Shown: piece after piece, positions 20,601-33,239 of the stretch
How positions within the stretch are numbered: position 1 is the first letter of the stretch
Layout of the letters: every line of letters begins with the position of its first letter
Notes under the pieces: model-generated
What the model was told of the DNA's origin: nothing
The model's database searches: none
The model's input: the letters and a program-made list of their open reading frames with translations, nothing else
Source: Ceratotherium simum simum
Lineage: Eukaryota; Chordata; Mammalia; Perissodactyla; Rhinocerotidae
Reading direction: 5' to 3'
Assembly (NCBI RefSeq): GCF_000283155.1
Contig: NW_004454229.1
Span: 8,254,367 to 8,318,366 of the forward strand
DNA: 64,000 nt
Translations under genes and position numbers: made by a program

Positions 20601-22410
20601 TTAATATGCAGTGGTTCACCTATGCCAGGTGACCTTGGGTTTCACCTGTCAAAGATGGCCAAATCAAAAACAGCAATCAGCCCTCGGAAGTGAAAGCAGG
20701 CAAGTGCAAGGAGCAAACGTGTGGCCGCATTAGGGTGTGCTCTGAACGAGTGGTGGCCAGCTCAAATGCCAGCAAGGGCCAAGCCTGCGAGGACACCAGT
20801 GAGTGAAGTCAGTCTGGGTAGGAATGTGATGAACTGGAGAGCCTTATCCAAGGGAACAGCTGTACTCCTGCTGTCGCCATGACAAATTGCAGCCTAATAT
20901 TGCCAAATCTTCCAATTTTTCAAGAAAAGCAAGAATCTTGGCTTTTTATAAGAAAACTCCCAACTTCTAAATGTCAGCAAATAGTTCAAAAATGGGCCAG
21001 TCCTACAAAGGCCAAACCAAACTCTGTCAATGAGCCAGATGCAGCCTGTGGCCTCCATTTTGAATAGCCGACTTCTTATTTGGTACTAGTGGAATGGCGA
21101 GAGAGAAGGGCTTTGAGGTCAAAATATCTCAGTACAAATTCACTTCTGACATTGATTAGTGTTGCCTACACACACATGCTTACACATACCCAAATCACCT
21201 AGTCATATAAACTTGGGAATTTCATTTAAACACAGTTTTTTTAATTGCAAGTCTCAGAACTTTTCATATGCTCAGGTACATTGTGACTCTAGATTAGAAG
21301 GTATGCTATGCCTTTTTTTTTTCAATTTCATCTGCCACCGGGCCTCTTTCTGAGGAGCTTCTCATGGGACAAGCGTTGTGTGAAAACACTTGGGGAACAC
21401 TGGTTTAGACGGTCTCTGGTGCTCCTTCCCATCCCGCCCTGACCCTCTTTGATTCTCAGCTCAGCATCAAGGTTACATTCCCACTTTTCCCCCGCAGGGC
21501 TTGGTGCATGGTGGACTCTTGGTCAATGCTTACGGAATTAATTGCTTCTTGCCGAGAACTTGAGGCTTACAATGCAAGCTGTACTTCCTCTTAGAAAAAA
21601 AGGAAATAAAGCCAGATGCCACATTGGACTGAACAAGCTTGTACTAAAAGAGCTTGCGGGCTTTGCAAGTTGGCTTTGATTGTTTACAAAGGAAAAGCCA
21701 AACAAAGAAGGAGGTGGAATTTATTTCAGTAAACAGCGTCTTTCAAAGAGAAAGAACTCAATCTCCTGCAGGAGAGGCGGCATCTCTGCTGTTACAATCA
21801 GAAAACATTTGCAAACGACCACTTGGTTAAAGAAAACAATATGCTCAAATAACAGAACTATGGATTTCCTCTGGGCCTTTGGTGTGTATGTGTGTCTTGG
21901 AAGGAGGGCAGGGGGAGATGCACTTGCATGCATTTCATCTTTATGTCTAAGAGCATTCGATATCTCGGGATTGGAAAGTAAAAGGTTTATACATGCAGTG
22001 CATTTATGCGCGAAGGGATTTCACACCCTATCTTGCCAAACACTCCTCACTCAGCAGATGAGGGAATGAAGTCCCAGAGAGATCCAGTGGCTTTCCTAAG
22101 AAATAGATTCCAGCCCTGTTCCCTTCTTGCCGTACTCTCTTTTGCCTAATGTTTTTTCCATAATATGCTGCCTCTGAAAGCATAGGAGCATTTTAAGAAA
22201 TGGTTTGTAAAGCCACAACTCTAAATAGATAATGCCAGCAACAGTAAAAGGAACAAACATGGGAAATGGCAGAAGTCCAACAGAAGAGTTGAGGGTTGGT
22301 CAAGGTGAGGAGTTAAATTCTAAGGCTACAGAATTGCATTCTCAAATCCAAGGAAAATCTAATCACATTACTGGGAGATATCAACTACTACAATAATAAT
22401 ACCTCTGCCT
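20600..22410. other. Unannotated, candidate non-repetitive block
   Basis: 20600-21130 and 21420-22050 look unique. 21676-21690 reads 'tgattgtttacaaaggaaaa', containing a forkhead-like TGTTTAC. 22000-22080 holds a weak MIR trace. The 129-codon frame at 21680-22069 has no recognisable domain and unremarkable composition, so I do not call a gene. Confidence 0.4.
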
Positions 22411-22414
22411 AACG

Positions 22415-22660
22415 ACCAGCATTTACTGAGAGCATTCTGTCGCCAAGCACTGTCCTGAATGCTTTCTGTCCTCCATCTTGTTCAATCCTCACTCTCTTTG
22501 CGGGAAAGTCAGCACCATCACCATTTTAACAGATGGGAGAACAGAAAGGTCAGGTGGGAGGCCTAATAACTAATACCCAAGGTTACAGTTGAGAAGTAGA
22601 CACACAGGCATTTGGACCCAGATCTACCTGGTTCCAAAGCCCTGAATTGTTGTACTACAC
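22415..22660 (-). repeat. MIR SINE
   Basis: 'agcatttactgagagcattc', 'caatcctcactctctttgcg', 'ttttaacagatgggagaaca' and 'ggacccagatctacctggtt' in antisense order, near full length. Confidence 0.8.
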
Positions 22661-22734
22661 CAAAAGGAATGACGGGAAACCACTTATGTGTTATGAAGTA
22701 TAAGTCAATTTTTGCACATCTAAAGAAAATGCTC

Positions 22735-23240
22735 GTTCCTATCTGCTGTGCCTGGCATGTGTCAGTCACTTTGGTCAGTGCTGGGGGTGAAGCAATGAAT
22801 CAGACCCTGCCTGGGCACTCAAGGAAGGATCCAGGGAGGGTGAGGAAAACAAGATAAGTATTATGATCTGGGCCAGAGGAGAGCACTGTGAGGGCCCATT
22901 ACTTAATTAGGGGTTTCTGGAAGGGCACTTGGAATTGATGGCATTTAAGGTGGTCCTTGAAAGAGGAAAAAGGTTCTTAAAGGAAAGCAGGAAGAAAATG
23001 CTATTCTAGATACAACTGAAGGATTGGAGAGCAATGGGGGTGTGTTGGGGGAAAAGCATGCACTGGAACGTGGCTGGGGCATGATGTATGTTGAGAGGCA
23101 GAGGGAGATGAATTTGGAAAACCTGAGGATCTTGAACTTCAGGCTGAGCAGCTTGAACTTCGTTTTGTCAGTGATGAGGCGAAGCAGGTTTAATTTAAGA
23201 CATGTGGTCATAGAAATGACCCAAATGAAACAGGAATTAG
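22735..23240 (-). mobile_element. L2 fragment
   Basis: 'gtgctgggggtgaagcaatg' then 'aatcagaccctgcctgggca' and 'ggtggtccttgaaagagga'-type text follow the antisense L2 order. 23000-23240 is more diverged. Confidence 0.5.
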
Positions 23241-23264
23241 CCTGTGGGGAACGTGGGTTAAAAC

Positions 23265-23485
23265 AGGAGAATCTTTTCTTGTCAGATCTATGTTAGAACT
23301 CCAGCTCTGCTACCTGCTAGCTGTATGACCTTCGGTAAGCTACTCACCTCTCTGAGCCTCAACTTCCTCATTTGTAAAATGGGAATAATGAGACTATCCA
23401 GCTCACAAGACTGCTGTGAGGGCTAAAGAGGGATCTACACAAAAAGCTTTTGAAAGTGCCTTACACATGTGAGCTATTATTCACA
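23265..23485 (+). repeat. MIR SINE
   Basis: 'ccagctctgctacctgctag', 'ctctctgagcctcaacttcc' and 'tcatttgtaaaatgggaata', MIR sense order. Confidence 0.88.
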
Positions 23486-23589
23486 TGGTGGGTCCTGATT
23501 TACATAATGTTTGGTTTGTCAGTGGTTTGGGGTAATCAATGCCAAGGTCTTTTTTCCTTCAGAACTTGCCCCCTGGCTATTATACACAG

Positions 23590-23965
23590 AGAGTAGGGGA
23601 TGTAGCAGAAAAGAGCACTAGTTTCAAAGACAGGCAGGCTCAGTTTCCGATTCTGACTCCCCCAGTTGTTGGCAGAGCCTAAACTGAGTGACTTTAGGCC
23701 AATTTTGACCCCTCTCTGAGATTTGGGTTCTCTTTCAGCACAGTGGGTAGCACAGAGTTGATAATCAGCAAATATTGGTGCCTTTCTCTTCCTTTCTAGG
23801 CCTGGTATTGCCTGTGATTCTAGCAAGTCACTTAACTTCTCAGGGCCTCAGTTTTCTTCTTAGGAAAATGGGAATAATAATCTTCATTGGGTACTTTTTG
23901 AGATTATTGTGAGGATCAAAGAGCAGATGGGATAACATGGACCAATTCTTTGTAAACTGAATCTC
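23590..23965 (+). repeat. MIR SINE fragments (two in tandem order)
   Basis: 23600-23770 carries 'aaagagcactagtttcaaag' and 'gagtgactttaggccaattt'. 23818-23965 carries 'agcaagtcacttaacttctc' and 'ggcctcagttttcttcttag'. Either two MIRs or one with an internal duplication. Confidence 0.7.
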
Positions 23966-24059
23966 TTTATAAACACATGGGATCATTTTTATAAATCCAG
24001 CCAATGTTCGAATGGTTCCACTGAAATTCTGAATCCCTAAGGCAAAAAGGAGTTAATAT

Positions 24060-24820
24060 TTGGAGTGGTCACATGAGCTCCGAGGAAGAATAACAATGAA
24101 ACTTTCATCTCCTGGCCCAATAATAGTGAAAAATGGTTTACCTTTATGAGCCTATTCATTGCTACCCTGTGAAAACAGGGCTAACTGCTATAAAATGAGG
24201 CCAATTAAATCTACACAATTCTGTTTCCTGCCTCCTATCAATTTCACCTCTTTCTCCTCCTCTCCCAAATAATAGCCTCTCCCCCCACCCTTCTCATCAT
24301 GGTGAAGAATTACATCTGTGAATATCATAAAACATAATACACATTGGAAAAAATCACCCTAATATACACCGAGACACATGTACAACATGCACATACACAC
24401 TCACACACACACACAGAGCACATCAGCACATCCCTTCCCAACAGCGTCTTTAAGAAAGGAAATAACCAACTGGGAAGAGCTGATTTGGTGGAGTCACTAA
24501 GCAACCCCGGTGACATGCCATGAGCATTTCTTAAATCCTTTCCACATGCTCTGTATACCAAGACAACAGGCTCAGCCTAGAATCAGCCCTGGATGGATAT
24601 TTAGAACCTAAACGCCCTTTAATTAAAGGAAATATCAGAGCATTTGTTCCAAAGGTCTGCAAGAGTCACTGACCAGAGGCGACTTCCCTTGGGTTTCTTT
24701 TTCTGTCATGGGAAGATGGAAACATTACCCCCCAGATCACTCATAGATGTGTAATGCCCTGAATTGGAAATATCATATTTCTGTTTTTATTTTTACTTTT
24801 GTTCCTTTGGGAAGAGTGTA
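24060..24820. other. No recognisable gene; CA-rich stretch
   Basis: 24355-24416 is CA-rich with 'cacacacacacaca'. The rest looks unique. Confidence 0.5.
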
Positions 24821-24829
24821 AAAGAGAAA

Positions 24830-25050
24830 GACCTGGGTTGTGGTGGAAAAAACACTGGACATGAAGTAAAACCACCAGAATTCAAATACTTATTGTGTTC
24901 TGTATCAGCTCTGTCACGTTGTGTGAGTTATGTGTCACCTGTAATATGGGGTCATAATGCCCACCTCCCAGGATTGTTGGGAGGCTCAATGGAAGTATTC
25001 CAGAAATAAAAGAGCCTTTTATATTTTTAGTGTTGAATAAACATGAGTTG
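24830..25050 (+). repeat. MIR SINE
   Basis: 'aacactggacatgaagtaaa', 'accaccagaattcaaatact' and 'cccaggattgttgggaggct', sense MIR order. Confidence 0.7.
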
Positions 25051-25059
25051 TCATCACTC

Positions 25060-25190
25060 TAAAGGGCAAAGAATTTGAGTCAGGAGACATAGGACCTGAA
25101 TCCTGGCTCTGCCACTAAGTAGCTGGGTGACCTTCACAAATGATTCACTTCTTGAAGGTTTATTTTCCTCACATCATACAAGAAATATCC
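25060..25190 (+). repeat. MIR SINE (5' half)
   Basis: 'tcctggctctgccactaagt' and 'agctgggtgaccttcacaaa'. Truncated after the core. Confidence 0.8.
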
Positions 25191-25885
25191 ACAAAATCTC
25201 TCTCATGTGGCAGATACTGTGAATCATTCTATTAAGTGTTAGTCAAACATAAGGGATAAACGTTATATTATTGACTAATTACTACTGGTTAATTACGTGA
25301 ATTATACAATTTCATCTTTTCAGTGTGGTATCTTTTCTTATGATCTACACTTCTAGGTAACATTATTCTATGAAACCTTAACCTTCTATTCTAACTTATA
25401 TTTTCCCAGGTTCTGAATATTAAATATTTTTAATTTCTACTTTACTATTTTAGTATAGCCATACTGAGTACGCTGCTGCAAATACTTTGTAGGGTGAAAT
25501 GTGATAATGATATAGAAACCAACAAATAATAGCAAAGGGAAATGCTCCAGGATTAAAATTTACTGATTTTTACTAAGTAAATCTGATGTCATTCTCTGAT
25601 TACCCAACCTCAAACCTATCCTAATGGGGGCATTAAAATAGAGATGCTTGCTTTTACAAGATTGAATAATGCTACAAGGGAAAAAAAAAGATATCACTCT
25701 GGGATACATACATGTTGTAAAGAATATCAGCAGTTTTCCTGGTGACTAGTTTTGAGAATGGGAGGAAAGCATTGACATCAGAGGGTTTTCTTTTGAACAC
25801 TATGGAACTGGCGGTAACTCCCATCAGAAAAGGGGTTTGTTTGGGGAGAAGAGCAAAGGGGCCCCTCGTTTTGTGGAACACCTCC
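25190..25885. other. No recognisable feature
   Basis: AT-rich unique-looking DNA. Confidence 0.5.
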
Positions 25886-26020
25886 TAAGCACATATGTAC
25901 AGATGCTATGCTAAGTGTCTTACAGCTGCTAATTAATCTAAATCCTCACATGCCTGTAAGGGAGATGGCACCATTCATCTTCACAACTTGCCCAAGCCCA
26001 CGTGACTATGGAATGCAGAC
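25885..26020 (-). repeat. MIR SINE
   Basis: 'aatctaaatcctcacatgcc' and 'cttgcccaagcccacgtgac', antisense MIR. Confidence 0.6.
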
Positions 26021-26394
26021 CCTAATTTTTCTGATCAAATTTGTACCATCTTTCCTCTCCACCATGCTGATTCCCTTTTACTCCTTCCTGATTTTGCTGA
26101 GTGTTAACACTGCTCCAGCAACAACTTCTTCCACTGTCCTGGGATGCCCCTGAAATATAGGTGAGCCCCACGGGGGCACAGTACACCCAACCCATATTCT
26201 CCTCCCTTCTCATCTGACTCCTGGTCCATAGCTTTTCCACAGCAGCCACATAAAGGACCGAGCAGGCTTAATAAAGAATCAGCCTGAGTCTCAGTGTATT
26301 CTCTACCCAGGGTGAGGAGGAGAAAGTTTCTAGTTGTGCCTAGGAGGAATTGTCTTCCATTTTAGAAGCTTGTATCATGTGCGACAACTCAAGG

Positions 26395-26860
26395 TGGAAC
26401 AGTGGAAGGAGCACAGAACTTTCTCATAAAGATATTAGTTGAATCCCAGGCTCTATAGCAGCATTGCACAATAGTTCTTTCTACAGCGATGGAAATGTTC
26501 TATATCTGTGCTGTCCAATATGGCAGGCACTAGCCACGTGTGGCAATAGAGCACTTGAAATGTGGCTAGAGTAACTGAGCAACTCAGTTTTTAATTTTAT
26601 TTAGAATTAACTAATTTAAATTTAAATGGCCACATGTGGCTAGTGGCTACTGGCTTGGACAGCACAGCTCTATTGCTGCCTAGCTATGTGAACTTGAAGA
26701 AGTCACTTTATTTCTCTGAGCCTAAGATCACTCATCTGTTCATGATCCTGCCACCTCACGGCTTCTTCGGATTGACAAAGTGAGAAAAGAACCACACGAG
26801 TGCCTAGCACATAGCCTTGCACTTAATAAGTACTCAAGGGACTTTAGTTGAATCTGAAAA
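26395..26860 (+). repeat. MIR SINE interrupted by MER3
   Basis: The 5' part is 26395-26457 ('agtggaaggagcacagaact'). The 3' part is 26667-26860 ('tgcctagctatgtgaacttg', 'tttctctgagcctaagatca'). The two join across the MER3 at 26458-26666. Confidence 0.85.
26458..26666 (+). mobile_element. MER3 (hAT-Charlie MITE)
   Basis: 209 bp, the consensus length I remember. It contains 'tgctgtccaatatggcaggc' and 'gagcacttgaaatgtggcta', and ends 'ttggacagcaca'. It is flanked by an 8-bp duplication, 'gctctata' (26450-26457) and 'gctctatt' (26667-26674), the hAT signature. Confidence 0.88.
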
Positions 26861-27390
26861 TGTGAATCTCATACCAGTCCAAGAGAAATGCATCTTAAAA
26901 GTCTAATCCTAGAGTTTTCTCTTGAATTGATTCCTTATGATTGCTTTATTCATCCAAACCTCATTTGCCTGCCAACAATGACCTCTGAGAAAATGAGGGC
27001 TGAAGACAGCCATGCTGGTTATAGGACTGGGGGTGCGCTCCCTACCGCTGACTGTCCTGCTTTCCCCTGGAGCTCTGACATGTCACCTCCTCCAGGTGGT
27101 AATGACGGGAGCAGCTGAAAGCAGGGCAAAGTGCTATGCATCTGATGTAGGCACAGATCTTTGAGTTACGCCATAAAAACTTCTCTCCTTCTCCTCCACT
27201 TTTTAAACACGTTGTTTTCAGGAAAATTTGTCCATCTGGTTCTGATTCATTTGCACTTAACTCATCAGAGGGCGGTGTTGTAATACCAGATTGACTTGCA
27301 AAAAGTTCCAGTTCACATAACTCGCAGCCTCTTTCCTTAGAAACAGAAATGGGTTTGGCCAGCAGACGGACAGAGTGCACTCAAGATGCG
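26860..27390. other. No recognisable feature
   Basis: Unique-looking. The overlapping minus frame of 112 codons (27042-27380) has no recognisable domain. Confidence 0.45.
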
Positions 27391-27394
27391 ACAG

Positions 27395-27520
27395 AGGGCA
27401 TAAGATGGCAGTTCCAGCTCTGCCACAAACTCTCTGTATACCCTGCGCATGTCCCTAATTTCTGGGGTCTGGGCCTCCCCTCCTGGGAAATGAGGGTTTC
27501 AACTGAGCGGCAATACAACT
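27395..27520 (+). repeat. MIR SINE (diverged)
   Basis: 'gttccagctctgccacaaac' followed by 'tctgggcctcccctcctggg'. Confidence 0.5.
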
Positions 27521-28200
27521 GACTAACAATAGTTCTCCAATGTGGAAAAGCCCAGTATTTTTACAAGAACAAAGAACTCACACAAAACTGAACCGTTTGA
27601 TGAAAGAAATCTAGTAGATTGTAATGACCAAAAAAAAAGGAAATATGGTCACCAGAAGTTCACACAAGTTCAGGAAAATCAAATAATCCTGGATTCACCT
27701 TGTTCTTTAGTTTATAAAACCACTAGATTACTAGACCAGGCCTGATATTTGAATAGCTCTACATTGAACAAGGTCTTCTGGGATGGTCTGATGGATAAAA
27801 GATATCAATGAGGACTGGATGGTAGTATGATTTAAATGGCAAATCCAGGGCTTAAATGTAGGGTAGTCTAAAACCAGAAACCTGCTTCCTTTGCACTAAA
27901 CTATATTGTCCAGCAATGGTTACAAGACCTCCTATGACCATTATTCAATCTAAGATCAAGATGCTATGGGGTAGATTATTATACTGAGTAGGAATTGAGT
28001 TGGTGACCATACGGTCCTTTTTGAGTCAAGAGCCAATGCCTATAAGCCAATGTCTTATAATTACATAAAATGAACTGCAGGATTCCTTAAGTAGCCATCT
28101 CAGCCAGAGTTTTTGTGATTCCATTCTCCTCAAGTCCTCAGGAGTTACCTACAAAACTCATTGACTACCCATATAACCATGGTTGCGATTATTTCATCAA
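27520..28200. other. No recognisable feature
   Basis: AT-rich unique-looking DNA. Confidence 0.5.
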
Positions 28201-28440
28201 AGTCCTTGGTTTCCAATAATCTCCTTCAGGATAATGACTCCCAAATTACACCCCAGAGTATATTTTCTTCTGACTTCCTGTCTCGTATATACAACTGCCT
28301 CCTTAACATCTTCACTTGGATGTCCTGCAGGCAAATCAAACTAAGTATTTCCAGAATAAAAACTTAATGTTCTTCTCCCACAACTGTTTCCCATTCAATG
28401 TTCTCCACCTCAGTAAAGAGCAATGTCAGGTACCCAGCAG
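28200..28440 (+). mobile_element. L2 fragment (internal)
   Basis: 'aatgactcccaaattacacc', 'tatacaactgcctccttaac', 'atcttcacttggatgtcctg' and 'tctccacctcagtaaagagc' match an L2 internal region in sense. Confidence 0.6.
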
Positions 28441-28659
28441 ATCAAGAGACATTGGTTCAAGAGACGCCAAGTTCAGCCACGGTAAGTCTCTCAGCATTTT
28501 GTTGAACTCTCTTTGTGAACTCTGATGGTTAGAACATTTTGAGCTAAATGGAATCTAGGTCCGTCCTCTTATATCTCTCACTTATTGGACCCACCAATAG
28601 TTAAGACATTATCTTTCATGACCTTAGGGTTTTGATTCAGGTCTCTGCTAGACTAGCCA

Positions 28660-28950
28660 TTTTTCCAGTAGACTGTAAGCCCTGGAGAAGGGAGGGAGCA
28701 CATTCTGACCATTCTATGTTCCTAACACAAAGTAGGTATGACAAACTGAAAGTTAGAAACTCTGTTTTCTACATCCTCCTGCAACTTCTTGATACCTTCA
28801 CTCTACCATTATTACGCAAGCTATAACTATCTATATTTATTCTTCTTCACTACACACTGTAAGCTTCATCTTATTTGTTCATCTTTGATATCTTAGCACT
28901 AAGCTCATAGCCTAACACTTAGGAAGTATTGAGAGAATATGTAACAAACG
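28660..28950 (+). mobile_element. L2 3' end fragments (two)
   Basis: 28668-28740 has 'agactgtaagccctggagaa' and 'cctaacacaaagtaggta'. 28855-28950 has 'cactgtaagcttcatcttat' and 'catagcctaacacttaggaa'. Confidence 0.55.
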
Positions 28951-29785
28951 AAGAAATGATGAATTAACGAATAAGGAATACAGAAATAAAGGAACTGGTG
29001 AGGCATTCAGTCTACCAGGCAGCCCTGGCAAGCCCTGAATATGCTGTATCCCGTGTTCATCTAATCACATATATTTACTTTCCTCCACCTTACAGCCCAG
29101 GCAGGACTGGGGAAGAAAGCTTCAGGAAGAGCTTAATGTTTGGTGGAAATTTCTCACCAACACTCAACACTCAGTCTGACTTTCTCAATCATCTTTCTCT
29201 TCTCTCTCCTTCTCTTTAAAGTCTTTTCCTCCTCCCAGCTTACCCATTACTACCATAATGACTTCAAACACCAAGCCTTTCTATTCAGGGCACTGTGAAA
29301 ATGTGTTTTTCCCATCAGTCCTGATGAAATAGTTTCCACTGTCTGTTTCCCTTGCAGATAGCAATCAAAGTCCGGGCGCAACAATAAAAAAAAGTCCAAA
29401 CTCTTGTCCGATATAGAATCTAAAACTTGTCCTTGGAAAGCAACACCCAAGGGAATTTAATCACAAATGCTCTTCGTTTGGCCCAACCCACTGCTGTTGA
29501 ATGCAGAGTATTTGGAATGATCTGTTTCTGAGAGCTGATTTCCCTATTCTTCCCCCTCTTCCCAGAAGGCCAAAATAAGAGGCCTTTGAACAACGTTATT
29601 CCCTGAAGACCTCTACTGGTATCTCCAGGGTCTAACAATAGCCTGTAAATCTCACTGTCATCTTTTACTACATCCGCTGGCTATAGCCCCCTAAGCTCTG
29701 ACTGCACCGTTCCCTGAGCTCTTCTCTCCCTCAACTTGGTTGACTTTGCATCACCAGCTCAATACGTGTCTCTTACTGTCCACAC
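28950..29785. other. No recognisable feature
   Basis: Unique-looking; no supported gene. Confidence 0.45.
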
Positions 29786-29789
29786 CAGG

Positions 29790-29935
29790 ACCCAACACTG
29801 ACTAGTTATATGACCTTGGACTACTATTTCACCTCCTAGCCTCAGTGTTCCCATTGATAACACAGGAGTACTCACCTGCATCTCACAGGATTGTTGTAAA
29901 GTTAAATTATATAATGTAGCAGACACTACATGGGA
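29790..29935 (+). repeat. MIR SINE
   Basis: 'actagttatatgaccttgga', 'ctcctagcctcagtgttccc' and 'cacaggattgttgtaaagtt'. Confidence 0.8.
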
Positions 29936-30099
29936 ATTGGTCCTGAACTAGTTGGAGGACCATAGATTTTCTTCCTCCTTGTCAATCTCTCCCTTCTCTG
30001 AACTTTTGTAGCATTAGTACCATATGAACACAGAATTCACAGCCAGAATGGACTTTAGAGATGGTCTTCTGAATATTCACATTTCAAATGCTTAGTACA

Positions 30100-30206
30100 C
30101 ATGCTCACACACAACACACAACACAAACATACACCATTCTATACATACACACCACACTACACACCCCATATGCATACACACACACACACACACACACACA
30201 CCCCCA
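30100..30206. repeat. (CA)n microsatellite
   Basis: Interrupted CA-rich sequence with a pure (CA)n core at about 30176-30200. A 63-codon frame through it is an artefact of the repeat. Confidence 0.95.
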
Positions 30207-30464
30207 TGCTCACCATTAGCTTAGAATTTGGACTTTTGCCATTTCAAATTCCAAGGATGGCCTGTCTCCACTGCCCTTTTCTTCTCTTGTGATTTGGCCT
30301 TTGTAACTAGGAAACCAGCCCTGGTGCTCAGTCCAAAGAGGTTAAGAGGAAACACTATGAGAAACATAATGAAAAGGGATGTGCTGTTTTTCTAAAGTCT
30401 TTTGTTCTTTGGTAAGATTAGACCCGATTTCCCATGCCCACAGGTGATAGTCATTAATAAGTAA

Positions 30465-30575
30465 CACGTATACAGAACACTCACCCTCTCTCAGGCACCA
30501 TGCTGGTGCATTCCTTGCAGGACACATTTAATACTTACAACATACCTATACACCTGCAGCTATTAAGCAATCAGG
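30465..30575 (-). repeat. MIR SINE (partial)
   Basis: 'aggcaccatgctggtgcatt' and 'tttaatacttacaacatacc', diverged antisense MIR. Confidence 0.45.
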
Positions 30576-30639
30576 TTGCTGGGGGAGCAGCCATCCCCAG
30601 ACATTCTCTACTGCCTGAGGTCCGTCCAATGGCTGGGCT

Positions 30640-31440
30640 CCCCACTCCAGCTTTGCTCACTAGCAGTTAGAAGAGCAACTGTACCTCAAGCTGGGAGTGA
30701 CCAATGATTAACCAGCCAAAGGGCACTGTGTGTGTCAGTCTTATTGACTATCCAAAAAAAGTAACAGGTGGGCATCCAGGGATCAGGGGCCATGGATGTC
30801 TCTGCCATTTCATCATACTGCATCATCATACTGCAAAAATGTCTGTCATGCTGATGCTTGGCATTTTCCAGACGCCTACAGTCATTCCAGAGCCCATGTG
30901 ACGCCTGGTGCTCTTGGATCCAGACTGGAATCAGTAAACATAGTTTTGTTCTGCAAAATGCAAAGTGATTTCTACAGAGACCAAGCCAAGTGTTCTCTGC
31001 CAGCCTAACATCAGCCACTGGGTTCACAGAAAGTTGTGGGCTTTTGTTGGCCAAGGGGCAGTACTAACAATCCACCCATGTTATCACACACTACCAGCGA
31101 AGGACATAGTCATCTCGGCCCCAGAGATTTATGGAGGCATTGAGTTCCACTAAGCCAGGCAACTGGAATTCCAGTGATATCATTTATTTAGGGAGACGGC
31201 TATGTCCTTTGGGACAAGTTAGTCATGTAGACAATATCAAAAACTGTTCTTACCCCTTTAAATAACATAGAGAGCACATGTATCCATAACATATATGGAG
31301 CTCCTGAAGTTCCAAGACTGTGTAAGATGTCGAAAGGATTGGCTCCTGATAGAGTCAGTATTTTCTATTCCTTGCTCCATCTCAATGTTGTATCAGATAT
31401 CCTACGATCAATTTCCTCCCTTTCATTCACCTGGTTGACA
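30640..31440. other. No recognisable feature
   Basis: Moderately GC-rich unique-looking sequence. Overlapping frames of up to 122 codons occur on both strands without recognisable domains or a consistent splice context. Confidence 0.4.
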
Positions 31441-31444
31441 GTTT

Positions 31445-31625
31445 CCAAAGTGCTTTCACGTTCAGTGTTTCATTAGTCACTCACAGTGACCTTGAAGGGT
31501 TATCATTTGTGTTTCTCAGATGTGGAAACTATGGGTCAGATAGGATAAGTAACTTACCAAATATCCCACAGCCCGCAATGGCAGAGCTAGAACTACAGGA
31601 TTGTTCAGTGTCCATGCCGCTGCCT
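31445..31625 (-). repeat. MIR SINE
   Basis: 'tttctcagatgtggaaacta', 'taagtaacttaccaaatatc' and 'gcaatggcagagctagaact', antisense order. Confidence 0.8.
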
Positions 31626-31759
31626 CCACTCAGCCCAGATTTCTATCTGCAACTTCGTACCAGTAAACATTCTGGGGGATGACCTAGGCAATCCGCTCTG
31701 GGTGACTGGAAGAAGCAAGGGGTCTTTTTCAGACATTGCTAGACTCCATTTATTCCTAT

Positions 31760-32045
31760 ATGCTGATCCCAACTGGTCTTGGACTCCAATTCATCTTTAA
31801 GTCTCAGTTCAATCCCACCTTCTCAAGGTGGCCTTCCCTGACACCCCTATCTAAGTTAGGAGTTCCACTGTTATATGTTCCCACAGCATTTTGTTCTTCC
31901 TACTTAGTAATACTCATCATACTTATAATAACTTTGTCAATTGCTATTTTTTTTTTTTTTTGCTAAGCTCTAAGTTCCATGAAGGCAGGGACCATATTCA
32001 GCTAGCATAGCTCCTAGTACCATTGGGAACTCAGTACGTGTATAG
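31760..32045 (+). mobile_element. L2 3' end
   Basis: 'aaggtggccttccctgacac', 'taagttccatgaaggcaggg' and 'accatattcagctagcatag' give the L2 3' order. A 16-T run lies at about 31947-31962. Confidence 0.75.
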
Positions 32046-32680
32046 AGCAAAAGAACAAACCACTCCCTCTCATGGAGAAGTCTGGACAGGGCCAGAGAGT
32101 GTCAACCCATCAATCAGAAGGAGACTGACCAGAGGTAGCCAGAGAGAAAGTACAAAAACACATCCAAGAGATCAGCAGCTGGTTAAATGATATAAGCCAC
32201 TTGTTATCAGGTCTATACAGGGGGCTAGGAGCCAGGAACAGGACCAGAGGCGAGAGGAGAGGACCCAGACCTTTGTTTCTGGCAAGGCGGGTCACTCAAA
32301 GCTCCCCTCTAGGGGCCAGAGGAGCGGAATCCCAACAACAGGACCAAGGAAACAAAGTTCACAGCTCTCTTCAGGGCTATTTAGTTAAAACAGATGGCTC
32401 TGTACCTTGACAAATGCTTTCCTTCTTCTTATATGCCCAACCATTTCCTATAGTAGGTGATAGGGAGCTATAGATAGATGCATTGGTGGGATATCATGGC
32501 AGAATGTATGTTTAAGGAAGATTATTCTGTTAGGATAGATACAGAAAAGCCACACAAGAATCCAGAAGGCCAGCTAAAATGCTAACAGATATGAGAGAAG
32601 TAATGAGGACTTGAATTACAACAGTGAAAATTGGAACAGAATGAACAGAATTATAATTGTATCCCCTTTTGACTTGCTTT
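32045..32680. other. No recognisable feature
   Basis: Unique-looking; no supported gene or repeat family. Confidence 0.45.
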
Positions 32681-32684
32681 CAGT

Positions 32685-32840
32685 TTACTAAGTATTTTTA
32701 TATCCTTTGCCTCATTTAAGCCTCATAAGAAGCCTGTGTGTTAGATAAATAGGGAAGCAGGCTTGAGAGGTGACATGCCCAAGTCACACGGCTGGGGCTG
32801 GAGTCCGGGTCTCTGAACCACCATTTCCAAGCCCTCCAGA
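32685..32840 (-). repeat. MIR SINE
   Basis: 'cctcatttaagcctcataag', 'gacatgcccaagtcacacgg', antisense order. Confidence 0.75.
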
Positions 32841-33239
32841 CAGCATCAGGCCATTGTGTAAGCCAGAGTTTGGGTTACAGGAATGGGCTCACCTCACTCC
32901 TCCAGGATTAAGTAGTCTTTCATCTTGTGTGTGTAGTCATGTCTATGTAAATGCACATTTATTGCCGTGCATTTCCCAGAAGAGAGGTCAGAGGGTTCGC
33001 ATCACTCTGGGAGTCTGATAACAGCCTCAGCAGCTGCTGCACCAAACACCTCGGTGCCTTACAACAGGCTCTGCTCCCCATGAGTCAGACCTGTTTTTCA
33101 TCTTTGCTGTTTTTCCTGATTACTAAAGAAATTCCGGGATCATTGTAAAATATCCAAATAAGAAATTTTAAAAAGATAAAATGCTATATACTCTGCTACA
33201 ACATACTTTTTTATTTGAAAATATAAAACAAAACACTCA

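Noticed and set aside
21680..22069. 129-codon plus-strand frame
   Set aside because: No domain, no coding-like composition that I can see, no splice or promoter context, and overlapped by a minus-strand frame of similar quality.
30100..30206. CA-rich ORF as a small gene
   Set aside because: It is a dinucleotide microsatellite; His/Thr runs follow from (CA)n.
30686..31054. 122-codon minus-strand frame overlapped by several plus-strand frames
   Set aside because: Mutually overlapping frames with no recognisable domain; the start and stop positions look random.
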